A DNA stretch of 64,000 nt. Origin: CBDFKJ01 sp965248805. Its GTDB lineage: Bacteria > Pseudomonadota > Alphaproteobacteria > UBA6615. The stretch spans positions 1-64,000 of the forward strand of contig CBDFKJ010000005.1 of the NCBI GenBank assembly GCA_965248805.1, written 5' to 3'. This document shows positions 34,821 to 43,049 of this stretch, piece by piece (the stretch's first letter is position 1; every line of letters starts with the position of its first letter). The notes below the pieces were generated by a model. It had not been told where the DNA came from. It saw only the letters and a list, made by a program, of their open reading frames with translations, and did not search any database. The translations under genes were made by a program, and so were the position numbers.

Positions 34821-36074
34821 TCACTGGGCCGCGGCCGGCACGTATTCCACGTCGACGCCCAGCTTCTCGGCCAAAGCGGCGATCCCCGCTTCGGCGGCGA
34901 AGCTCTTGCGCACACGCCGCGACCCGGCGCTGCCCAGGCGTTTACGCTCCGCCGGGTCGGTAATGAGACGCACCAGCGCCTGCGCCAGCGCGTCGGGATC
35001 GCGCTGCGGCACCAGGATGCCGGTCTTGCCGTCGACGATCAGCTCCGGAATGCCGGAGATATCGGTGGTGACGCAGGCCACGCGCTGGCTCTGCGCCTCC
35101 ATCAGAACGTTCGGGAGCCCGTCGCGATCACCGTCGTCGGCGACACGGCTGGCCAGTGCGAATATGTCCGCGCGGCGCAGCCACGCCAGCACCTCGGTCT
35201 GCGGCTGCGGCCCCAACCAGGCGATGCGGTCGGACAGGTCCAGCGCGCGGGCTTGATCCTGCAACGCGCCCGACAGCTCACCGCGGCCGATGTGAATGAA
35301 TTGCCAGTACAGGCCGTGCGGCAGGCGTGAGAGCGCCGTCAGCAGGTCGTCATAGCCCTTCTTGGGCACTGGCCGCCCGACTGACAGGATCGTCACCGGC
35401 GCCTTCGGATCACTGCCGTCGCGCAAGGATTGGCGGTCGCGGCGGGCGGCAAAGCGCCGCAAATCCAAACCGTGATAGATGAGCGCAATTTTTGCCGGAT
35501 CGGCGGTCAGCGTTGCCAGATGCGCCGCCCCATAGCGCGTGCATACGGTGACCCAATCGGCGTCGGCGAGTTTCTCGCGCTCCTCCCACTCGGGCGTGGT
35601 CCAGATATCCTTGGCATGCGCCGAGATGCTAAACGGCAGGCCGCGCATCAACGCGGCATAGCGTGCGACCGACGTTGGCGTGTGCAGGAAGTGAGCATGG
35701 ATCCAGCCGACGTCGGCCGGCATCTGTGCCGCCAGAACACAGGCCTGGCCGAAGCGGCGGGCGCGGTTCCGGGTGCGATCGCGCGCCCAGTCGGCGCGAA
35801 ACGCGGCATAGGCGCGCCCGTAGCCGGGCAGGCGGCGCGCCTTAGCCCAGCCGTGCAGGACATGGACCGGTGCCTGGTGCAGATACTCCGGCAAATAGAT
35901 CACCGGCGCGGCGATCTCGTCATGGATGGGGTGTGTCGCCGGGTCGTACGGGCGGCGCAGCGAGTAGATGCGCAGCCGTGCGCCCAATTGCTCCAGCCCG
36001 CGCAACTCTTGTGCGATGAATGTCTCCGCCAAGCGCGGATAGCCCTTCAGAACAACCGCGATTGTCGGTGACAT
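34821..36074 (-). CDS. GT4-family glycosyltransferase
   Basis: 417 residues from ATG 36074; a TTG four codons earlier is less likely. Motifs: AVVLKGYPRLAETFIAQELR at the N-terminus, typical of exopolysaccharide colanic-type transferases, VTILSVGRPVPKKGYDDLL, and the donor motif DGLPNVLMEAQSQRVACVTT with GIPELIVDGKTGILVP. It probably adds a sugar to a lipid-linked or surface glycan. Confidence 0.84.
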   Translation of the reverse strand: MSPTIAVVLKGYPRLAETFIAQELRGLEQLGARLRIYSLRRPYDPATHPIHDEIAAPVIYLPEYLHQAPVHVLHGWAKARRLPGYGRAYAAFRADWARDRTRNRARRFGQACVLAAQMPADVGWIHAHFLHTPTSVARYAALMRGLPFSISAHAKDIWTTPEWEEREKLADADWVTVCTRYGAAHLATLTADPAKIALIYHGLDLRRFAARRDRQSLRDGSDPKAPVTILSVGRPVPKKGYDDLLTALSRLPHGLYWQFIHIGRGELSGALQDQARALDLSDRIAWLGPQPQTEVLAWLRRADIFALASRVADDGDRDGLPNVLMEAQSQRVACVTTDISGIPELIVDGKTGILVPQRDPDALAQALVRLITDPAERKRLGSAGSRRVRKSFAAEAGIAALAEKLGVDVEYVPAAAQ

Positions 36075-36129
36075 GCGCAGGTCCAACTCCCAGTAACGCG
36101 CCGACAGACACTGTCGGCCGGCCGCCGGC

Positions 36130-37356
36130 CTACGCCGTTTGGCGCGCCAGACGCACCTGCGGCCGTTTGCGGCCCCGCGCCAGCCGGTGGAGCACGCGAC
36201 GATTGACGCTGTGCAGGCCGTCGAGGAGTTCCGGCAGCACGACCTCTGACGGTGTCGTCTGATACGGTAGCTGGCGCAAGGCGCGTGCCATCACCATCGG
36301 ATCGCGTTGGCCGTCGTCGGCCAGCATGCGGACCAGGTCGAGTTCTTGTCCCCGCTGGGCGCGAATGAGCTGCTCCATCCGCGGCTGTGTGCGGGGCACG
36401 ATCAGCGCCTTCTTATCGAACGACAGGATCTCGCAGAACGTGTTGTAGCCACCCATCGCAACGACCCCGATCGCACCGGTCATCAACGGCTCGAGCCCAG
36501 CGGCGAAGGTGGTGGCGGCCACACGGTCGAGGCCGGCGACGCGTCCGTAGAACTCGGCCTGCCGGTCGGGCGCCAGGAACGGTCCGAATACGATGAAGGC
36601 CGGGTAGGGTATGCCCGGGTCAGTCTCATAGGCGCGGAGCACCCAGTCGACGACTTCCGCCCCGTCGCCGCCACCGCCAGTAGTGACCAGTACAAAGCCG
36701 GTGTCGCCGAACGGGGTCAGCGGCGTCGCCGACTTGCGCGGCGTGGCATGCTGATCGCGGCGCAGATAACCGGTGAACACCATCTTGCGGCGGACCGAGT
36801 CCGGCACGTCGAGCCCGGCCAGCGGGTCGCAGAATTCCGCCGGGCCATAGACCCAGATTTCGTTGTAGAAGGCATCGAGCGCCGCGACGGCGCCCTTGCG
36901 CTCCCACTCGGGGGCGAGCAGCGCCGGCGCGTCCATCACGTCGCGCAGGCCCAAAATCGTCGGCGTTCCCCGCCGCTTCATGAGCTCCAGAGTGGCGGCC
37001 ACCTCGCCGCGCAGGCCCAGGGGCTCCTTGTCGACCAACAACAGATCCGGATCGAAGACGTCGGCTGCGGCGTGTATCAGGGCGGCGCGCAGTGCCGCCG
37101 TGTCGTCGATATCCAAGTCCAGCCGCGGCGAGACGTACTCGCCCGTTGGGCGCTTGACGATCCCCGGAACGCGCACGAAGTCGACGCGGCGGGCGAAGTC
37201 GAAGCTACCGATCAGTGGTGATCCGGACACGATCAGTACACTGACATGCTCGTCGGCGGCCACCAGACTGTCGGCGATGGCGCGGCAGCGGCGCAGATGG
37301 CCGAGCCCGAAACTGTCGTGGCTATATATCAGGATGCGTTTTCGCGATCGCGGCAT
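36130..37356 (-). CDS. COG4671-type predicted glycosyltransferase
   Basis: 408 residues. The N-terminus KRILIYSHDSFGLGHLRRCR has the Gly-His loop, the middle TGFVLVTTGGGGDGAEVVDW is a donor-site turn, and GVVAMGGYNTFCEILSFDKK plus IVPRTQPRMEQLIRAQR complete the MurG-like half. It is the first gene of the minus-strand run, divergent from the ABC-exporter-like gene across 190 bp. Confidence 0.78.
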   Translation of the reverse strand: MPRSRKRILIYSHDSFGLGHLRRCRAIADSLVAADEHVSVLIVSGSPLIGSFDFARRVDFVRVPGIVKRPTGEYVSPRLDLDIDDTAALRAALIHAAADVFDPDLLLVDKEPLGLRGEVAATLELMKRRGTPTILGLRDVMDAPALLAPEWERKGAVAALDAFYNEIWVYGPAEFCDPLAGLDVPDSVRRKMVFTGYLRRDQHATPRKSATPLTPFGDTGFVLVTTGGGGDGAEVVDWVLRAYETDPGIPYPAFIVFGPFLAPDRQAEFYGRVAGLDRVAATTFAAGLEPLMTGAIGVVAMGGYNTFCEILSFDKKALIVPRTQPRMEQLIRAQRGQELDLVRMLADDGQRDPMVMARALRQLPYQTTPSEVVLPELLDGLHSVNRRVLHRLARGRKRPQVRLARQTA

Positions 37357-37546
37357 TTCACCCTCGCCGGCAGGCTCGCCCAGCGAAACCCTGTGACTAT
37401 GGCATGAAATAAGGCGGCTCAGGAAGCGTTACTGGCACGCCGGGCGCGAACCAATTCCACTACAAGGAAAAAAGGGCTAAGCTGCGGGCGCGCTCGCGCT
37501 GCTTGGTCGCGGTGCGCCAGAAATTGAGCGAACCAAATGCCGCGGT
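37357..37546. promoter_or_regulatory. divergent intergenic region, likely shared promoters
   Basis: 190 bp separating the COG4671 glycosyltransferase (minus) from the ABC-exporter-like gene (plus). As the only sizeable gap between the two gene sets it should hold both promoters. I see an AAGGAAAAAAGG purine tract near 37463-37475 and GC-rich partial dyads near 37485-37500, but no recognisable operator. Confidence 0.4.
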
Positions 37547-40219
37547 ATGGAACGAAACCTTATCAAGTTCGTTTGGAAGCATTCGAAACCACAGCAGCTG
37601 TATCTGCTCGTGGTCATAGTTCTCTCATGGCCTATCAACTATTTTCTCTACGACATTCCGAAAGACATCGTCAACCGTGCCATTGTTCCGGCGAGCCTTG
37701 GCGAAGAGCCGCCGTTTGGAGTCGAAAAATTCGGTGTCCAGCTATTTGTGGACGATCCCATAATCCTTCTGGCAGTTCTTTGCACGGTGTTTCTCTTTAT
37801 CGTGGTTATTAGCAACGCCTTGAAGTTCCATATCGGTGTCTACAGGGGGCGATTGGCCGAACGCCTGCTGCGGCGGATGCGCTATATGCTTTATCACCGC
37901 GTACTGCGGTTCCCGCAGCCGCATTTCAGGCGCGTCAGTCAAGGCGAGTTGGTCTCGATGATCAACAAGGAAGCCGAGGAGGTCGGCAATTTCACCGGCG
38001 GAGCTATCGCCCAACCAATTTTTCTGGGCGGCCAACTCATGATCGCGCTGGGGTTCATTTTGATCCAGAATTGGAGGCTCGGCATTGCCGCGGCATCGTT
38101 CTACCCGGTGCAGGCATGGATCATTCCCCTACTTCAACGCCGTTTGCGCGAACTCGCCAAGCAGAAAAACCGCGAAGTGCGTCGCTTGAGCGAACATATC
38201 GGCGAATCCGTTTCGGGCTCGACCGAAATCCACAGCTCGGACACGTCGAAGCTCGAGCTGGCCAGGTTCACCGATCGGCTGGGCGAAATATTCGAGATCC
38301 GATATCAAATATTTCGCCGCAAGTTCACCATTAAGTTTCTGAATAATTTCTTGGATAAGGCAGCGCCGTTCCTCTTCTATTTGATTGGGGGTTATTTCGT
38401 CATCCTTGGCGACCTGACCATTGGTGCTTTGCTGGCCGTGATTGCGGCCCATAAGGACATGTCGGCGCCATGGAAGGAAATGCTGGCCTGGTATCAGGAC
38501 CGCGAGGTGGCGCGCGTCAGGTACGAGGACATCGTCAAGCAGTTCGATCCGCCCGGCCTCATCAACGAAGACTTGCTTGATTCCGATACAACGGAACCGG
38601 AGGTGCTTTCGGGCGAGGTAAAATTGAGCAATGTCAGCCTGATCGACGAGGACGATGTCAGGCGGCTCGCGAACGTCAGTTTCGACTTCGGCATCGGCCA
38701 GCATGTTGCGATCATTGGCGGTTCGGGCAGTGGCAAGGAAGACCTGGCGATGGCGCTGGCGCGTCTGGCCACACCGACGAGCGGTCACATCATGATCGGC
38801 GACTATGATTTGGCGACCCTTCCCGAGGCGGTCACCGGCCGCCGCATCGCCTATGCCGGACCTGCAACCTTCCTGCAGTCAGCCAGCGTGCGCGACAATC
38901 TGGTATATGCCCTCAAACACCGGCCGACGAACGCGGGCGGCGACGGTGAGGGCGAGGCAAGCCATCGCCAGGACGACCTGGAGGAAGCGCGCCGCGCCGG
39001 CAACCTCGATCTCGACATCCGCGCCGATTGGATCGACTTGGCGGAGGCAGGCGTTGAAGATGAGGCCGGACTGACAGAGCGCCTGATCGCCATTCTGAAA
39101 AAAGTCGATATGGCCGATGATGTCTATCACATGGGGTTGCGCGGTTCGATTGATCCCGAACGCCGGCCCGACCTCGCGGAAAACATTCTACAGGCGCGCT
39201 GGGCGTTGCGTGATCGGCTGCGCGAGCCAGAGTTGGCGGAGCTGGTCGAACCCTTCAACCGTGAGCTCTACAACACCAACGCCTCGGTCGCCGAAAATCT
39301 GCTGTTCGGAACGCCTGTCGGCGAAACGTTCGGCGACGATCGGCTGGCCGAGCACGACTACATCGCCACCGTGTTGCGCGAAGTTGGACTGTTCGACGAG
39401 TTTCTCGAAATTGGCCGCCAGGTCGCCGAAACGATGGTCGAGATCTTCGCCGATCTGCCGCCGGGCCACGAATTCTTCGATCAGTACTCTTTCATCAGCT
39501 CCGACGATCTGCCCGACTTCCAGGAAATCCTGCAGCGCACCGAGCGCGCCGGCCTGGAGGATCTCGGCACCGAGGATCGGCTCAAGTTGCTGTCGCTGCC
39601 GTTCAAACTGACGCCGGCGCGCCACCGTCTCGGTTTGATCGACGCGGCGTGGCAGGAGAGGTTGCTCGAGGCGCGTCGATACTTCGCGCAAAACCTGCCG
39701 AAAGACTTGCATGGCAGCGTCGAGTTTTTCGACGCCAACAAATACAACAGCGCCTCATCGCTGCAGGACAACATTCTGTTCGGCAAGGTCGCCTTCGGAC
39801 ATGCGCAAAGTGCACAGCGTATTGGCGAGTTGATCGCGACGACGCTCGATGACCTCGGCGTGCGCCCCAGCGTCATGGAAGCCGGGCTGGAGTTCAACGT
39901 TGGCATTGGCGGCAGTCGGCTGTCGGCGGCGCAGCGGCAGAAGATCGGATTGGCGCGCAGCGTTCTGCGTCGAGCCGATCTGCTGATCGTCAATGAGGCG
40001 ACCGATGTCGTCGATGCCGCGACCGAAGCGCGAATCGTGTCGCAGATGCTGGCCGAACGGGCGGGACGCGGCGTCGTGTGGACACTAAACCGCCCTGTGC
40101 TGGCCGAGAATTTCGATGCCGTCATCGTGATGCAGGACGGCCGGGTCAAGGAGCGCGGCCCTTTTAGCGATCTCGACAATGACGGAACCGCGCTGGATGA
40201 GTTGCGAAAGTCGGCGTAG
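37547..40219 (+). CDS. ABC-exporter-like protein with degenerate, expanded NBD
   Basis: 890 residues. An N-terminal type IV ABC exporter transmembrane domain (residues 1-320, six helices) is recognisable. The NBD starts near 355. Every ATPase element deviates: Walker A GGSGSGKED (Ser/Thr replaced by Glu398), Q-loop Gln absent (RIAYAGPATFLQS), signature LSAAQ at 792-796, Walker B LLIVNEATDVVD (Asn816 for Asp), H-loop TLNRP (Asn848 for His). Between the Q-loop region and the signature lies an insertion of roughly 250-300 residues with repeated NLxFG-type motifs. It is probably ATPase-dead or regulatory. It leads an operon with cyclic-nucleotide genes. Confidence 0.85.
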   Translation: MERNLIKFVWKHSKPQQLYLLVVIVLSWPINYFLYDIPKDIVNRAIVPASLGEEPPFGVEKFGVQLFVDDPIILLAVLCTVFLFIVVISNALKFHIGVYRGRLAERLLRRMRYMLYHRVLRFPQPHFRRVSQGELVSMINKEAEEVGNFTGGAIAQPIFLGGQLMIALGFILIQNWRLGIAAASFYPVQAWIIPLLQRRLRELAKQKNREVRRLSEHIGESVSGSTEIHSSDTSKLELARFTDRLGEIFEIRYQIFRRKFTIKFLNNFLDKAAPFLFYLIGGYFVILGDLTIGALLAVIAAHKDMSAPWKEMLAWYQDREVARVRYEDIVKQFDPPGLINEDLLDSDTTEPEVLSGEVKLSNVSLIDEDDVRRLANVSFDFGIGQHVAIIGGSGSGKEDLAMALARLATPTSGHIMIGDYDLATLPEAVTGRRIAYAGPATFLQSASVRDNLVYALKHRPTNAGGDGEGEASHRQDDLEEARRAGNLDLDIRADWIDLAEAGVEDEAGLTERLIAILKKVDMADDVYHMGLRGSIDPERRPDLAENILQARWALRDRLREPELAELVEPFNRELYNTNASVAENLLFGTPVGETFGDDRLAEHDYIATVLREVGLFDEFLEIGRQVAETMVEIFADLPPGHEFFDQYSFISSDDLPDFQEILQRTERAGLEDLGTEDRLKLLSLPFKLTPARHRLGLIDAAWQERLLEARRYFAQNLPKDLHGSVEFFDANKYNSASSLQDNILFGKVAFGHAQSAQRIGELIATTLDDLGVRPSVMEAGLEFNVGIGGSRLSAAQRQKIGLARSVLRRADLLIVNEATDVVDAATEARIVSQMLAERAGRGVVWTLNRPVLAENFDAVIVMQDGRVKERGPFSDLDNDGTALDELRKSA

Positions 40220-40246
40220 TGCCGACGCGTGTGAGGAGGTGCTGCA

Positions 40247-40723
40247 GTGAGCCTGGATGAGGAAGTCGAGCTACTGAGAAAAATTCCAATGTTCGCAAAG
40301 ATCGAGCCGTCGAAGCTCAAGCTCTTGGCGTTCACCAGCGAACGATTGAGTTTCGATTCCGATCAGGACCTGTTCCGGCAGGGCGATATGGGTGACTCGG
40401 CCTATATCATCATCGACGGCGAGGCCGACGTGCTCATCGATACCCCAGGCGGCCCGATCACGGTGGCGACGCGTCATCGCAATGACTTCGTCGGCGAGAT
40501 CGCAATCTTGTGCGACATCCCACGCACCGCCACCGTGCGCGCCAAGACCAAGCTCACCACGCTGCGCATCTCGCGTGAGCTGTTCTTTCGCATGGTCACC
40601 GAGTTTCCGCAAATGGCGGTCGAGATAATGCGCGAGCTCGCACACAGCCTCGAACTCGCCAACAAGTCACTGCGCGAGGCCAACACCAGGATACACGAGC
40701 TCGGCGCGCCACAGAGCTCCTAG
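40247..40723 (+). CDS. cyclic nucleotide-binding domain protein
   Basis: 158 residues from GTG 40247, preceded by GAGGAGGTG. It is a single CNB domain with LLRKIPMFAKIEPSKLKLLA, QGDMGDSAYIIIDGEADVLI and the phosphate-binding cassette FVGEIAILCDIPRTATV, which has the Glu and Arg that contact the cyclic nucleotide. No HTH follows, only a C-terminal helix (residues about 120-150), so it is not a Crp-type transcription factor; a regulatory subunit or sensor is more likely. It lies between the exporter-like and cyclase genes. Confidence 0.88.
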   Translation: MSLDEEVELLRKIPMFAKIEPSKLKLLAFTSERLSFDSDQDLFRQGDMGDSAYIIIDGEADVLIDTPGGPITVATRHRNDFVGEIAILCDIPRTATVRAKTKLTTLRISRELFFRMVTEFPQMAVEIMRELAHSLELANKSLREANTRIHELGAPQSS

Positions 40724-40763
40724 ATCCTAAGGGCCGGAGCTTGTCGCCGTTGCCGGCGTTGCC

Positions 40764-42056
40764 ATGAAATCTCACGTCAACCGGGTACTGCGCGCGGCGG
40801 AAGCGCGGACCGAACGCATTGCGGCGTATTTGCGATTGGCGGCAGTGGTCGATCTGGCCTTGGTCCTGTACCTGATCGACGCGCCGCATCCGCAGGCCGG
40901 TACCGTCCTGTTTGGCACCCTGGCTCTCTATGGCGTCGCCACGCTTGCCGCCTTGGCCTTGTCCCATATTGGCTACTTCCGGGCATGGCTGCCGTATGTG
41001 TTTACGACCCTCGACATGGCGATGGTGCTCGGTCTGGTCGCGGCCATCGTCGGGATGCTCGATCTGCCCTTGGCGCAGGCCCTGCGCGCGCCGGGCGCGG
41101 CGCTGGTGTATATGTTTCTGGCACACGCGGCGATGCGCTATCGCCCCGGCCTCGTTGTCTATGCCGGCGTCATCTATGTTGCCGGCTGGTCACTGCTCTA
41201 CTGGCAATTTTCAGGCGTTGGCGGTGATGCGGTCGCACCGGTGCAGGTGCTGCCGTTGGAGGTCGAGTTCGGCAGATTGGTGATCACGTTACTGGTCGCC
41301 ACCACTCTGTTCATCACCGTCTCACGCACGCGTCGTTTGTTGCTGCGCTCGATTGTCGATGCGCGCAGGAGCGCAAACCTGCAGCGCTTCGTGCCCGAAC
41401 AGGTCGGTGACGCGCTTGCCGCCGACGGCGCCGCCTCGGCCACCGGGCGGCGGCAACCGGTGGTGGTGATGTTCATCGACATCCAAGGGTTCACAACGAT
41501 GACCGAGGACATGCCGCCCGAGGAGGTCACGACGCTGCTCAACGACTATCGCCGCCGCGTCGGCGCGCCGGTGGTCGAACGCGACGGCACTATCGACAAG
41601 TTCATCGGCGATGCGGTGATGGCGGTGTTCCGCGTGCCGCAGTCGCGAGATCGCGACGCCGCCAACGCCTTGGCCGCGGCCCGCGCAGTCCTCGACGCCA
41701 TCGACGGCTGGAATCGTGAGCGCCAGGCTGCGGGCGCACCGGCGGTCGATGTCGGCACCGGCGCGCACTACGGCGACGTCGTCGCCGGCGTGCTCGGCGG
41801 CGATGGCCGGCTCGAATACACCGTCATCGGCGACACCGTAAACACGGCCGAGCGGATCGAACGGTTGACGCGGGCGACGCCGACGCGCTTGGTCGTTTCC
41901 TCGGCGCTGCTGAAGGCCGCCGGCGCGCTTCCGGCCGGTCAGGACTGGCAGCCGCTGCCGCCGCAATCGGTGCGCGGACGCCGCCAGCAGGTCAAGTGCT
42001 ACGCCTATCGACCGAAGGTGAGCCGGTTGATCGGCCGATCCTTCGCCGCGCGCTGA
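40764..42056 (+). CDS. membrane class III adenylate/guanylate cyclase
   Basis: 430 residues. An N-terminal domain with about six TM helices (residues 18-195) precedes a catalytic domain: VVMFIDIQGFTTMTEDMPPEE (metal Asp), TIDKFIGDAVMAVFRVP (second Asp) and RLEYTVIGDTVNTAERIERL (transition-state Asn/Arg). All catalytic residues look present. It presumably supplies the ligand for the adjacent CNB protein. It is paralogous to the broken cyclase at 22275. Whether it makes cAMP or cGMP cannot be read from sequence here. Confidence 0.87.
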   Translation: MKSHVNRVLRAAEARTERIAAYLRLAAVVDLALVLYLIDAPHPQAGTVLFGTLALYGVATLAALALSHIGYFRAWLPYVFTTLDMAMVLGLVAAIVGMLDLPLAQALRAPGAALVYMFLAHAAMRYRPGLVVYAGVIYVAGWSLLYWQFSGVGGDAVAPVQVLPLEVEFGRLVITLLVATTLFITVSRTRRLLLRSIVDARRSANLQRFVPEQVGDALAADGAASATGRRQPVVVMFIDIQGFTTMTEDMPPEEVTTLLNDYRRRVGAPVVERDGTIDKFIGDAVMAVFRVPQSRDRDAANALAAARAVLDAIDGWNRERQAAGAPAVDVGTGAHYGDVVAGVLGGDGRLEYTVIGDTVNTAERIERLTRATPTRLVVSSALLKAAGALPAGQDWQPLPPQSVRGRRQQVKCYAYRPKVSRLIGRSFAAR

Positions 42057-42058
42057 TC

Positions 42059-42553
42059 GTGAGCCGCCTCGACAGCGCCATCCGTCGACTCCAGGCGCAA
42101 CGCGATTGTCTGAATGCGTGTGCGACTTTGATTGCTGATTTGCCCGGCCCGATCCTCGATCTTGGCCTGGGCAACGGCCGCACCTATGACCATTTGCGCA
42201 CGCTGCTCCCGCGGCGCGAGGTCTATGCCTTCGACCGCGAGGTGCGGGCCCATCCCAAGTGCGTCCCCGATACAGCGCATCTATTCCTCGGCGACGTACG
42301 CGACAGCCTGGCCGAAGCCGCGCGGCGTTTGGACCGCAGCGCGGCGCTCGCCCATGCCGATCTCGGCAGCGGCCGGGCGGAGGCTGATGCGCGGCTGGCG
42401 GCGTTCGTCGGCGCGGCGTTGGCGAACCTGGTGCAACCCGGTGGCGTGGTGCTCAGTGACCAGCCATTGACCACCGGCGATTGGCTGCCATTGCCCCTGC
42501 CCGACGGCGTGCCGGCCGAACGCTATTTCATGTACCGGGCACCGCGGACTTGA
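42059..42553 (+). CDS. small SAM methyltransferase-like protein (first of pair)
   Basis: 164 residues from GTG 42059, 2 nt after the cyclase stop. Motif I is PGPILDLGLGNGRTYDHLRT, followed by VYAFDREVRAHPKC. It has a late LVQPGGVVLSDQPL strand-turn. It is short for a methyltransferase, with no obvious substrate domain. Similar in length and motifs to the next gene. Confidence 0.72.
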   Translation: MSRLDSAIRRLQAQRDCLNACATLIADLPGPILDLGLGNGRTYDHLRTLLPRREVYAFDREVRAHPKCVPDTAHLFLGDVRDSLAEAARRLDRSAALAHADLGSGRAEADARLAAFVGAALANLVQPGGVVLSDQPLTTGDWLPLPLPDGVPAERYFMYRAPRT

Positions 42554-42560
42554 GCCGACA

Positions 42561-43049
42561 GTGGATCGTTTGACGCAGATGATTGCGCGGCTGGTGACCC
42601 AGCGCGCGTGCCTGGATTTCGCCGCCGTCGAAATCGCCGCGCTCGACGGGGTGATCCTGGAGGTCGGCCTTGGCAAGGGCCGCACCTATGACCGCCTTCG
42701 CCACCTGTTCCCGGACCGCGACATCTACGCCTTCGATCTGAGCGTGCACTGCCCGCCATCGCTGGTGCCCGACCCCGATCACCTGATGTTGGGCGACTTC
42801 GGCCAAACGCTGAATGATACCGCAGGACGGCTCGGCCGCACGGCGGCACTTGCGCATGCCGATTTCGGCACCAGCGCCGGCACGACCGACGCCGAAACTG
42901 CGGCAACCATCGCGCCGTTGTTGGGGCGTCTGGTGCGGTCCGGCGGGCTGATCGTCAGCGACCGGCTGTTGCCGGGCCAATACTGGCAGGCGCTCCCGCT
43001 GCCGCCGGACGCGTCCGACTGGCCGTACCACATCCACAGGGTCGATTAG
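42561..43049 (+). CDS. small SAM methyltransferase-like protein (second of pair)
   Basis: 162 residues from GTG 42561, 7 nt after the first copy. Motif I DGVILEVGLGKGRTYDRLRH and IYAFDLSVHCPPSLVPDPDH align directly with the upstream protein, as does LVRSGGLIVSDRLL. A tandem duplication that has diverged. The stop overlaps the end of the convergent acyl-CoA synthetase by a few bases. Confidence 0.72.
   Translation: MDRLTQMIARLVTQRACLDFAAVEIAALDGVILEVGLGKGRTYDRLRHLFPDRDIYAFDLSVHCPPSLVPDPDHLMLGDFGQTLNDTAGRLGRTAALAHADFGTSAGTTDAETAATIAPLLGRLVRSGGLIVSDRLLPGQYWQALPLPPDASDWPYHIHRVD

Noticed and set aside
42528..43045. C-terminal 170 residues of the acyl-CoA synthetase frame
   Set aside because: Arg/Pro-rich antisense of two methyltransferase genes; explained better by a GC-tract slip that removed the stop.
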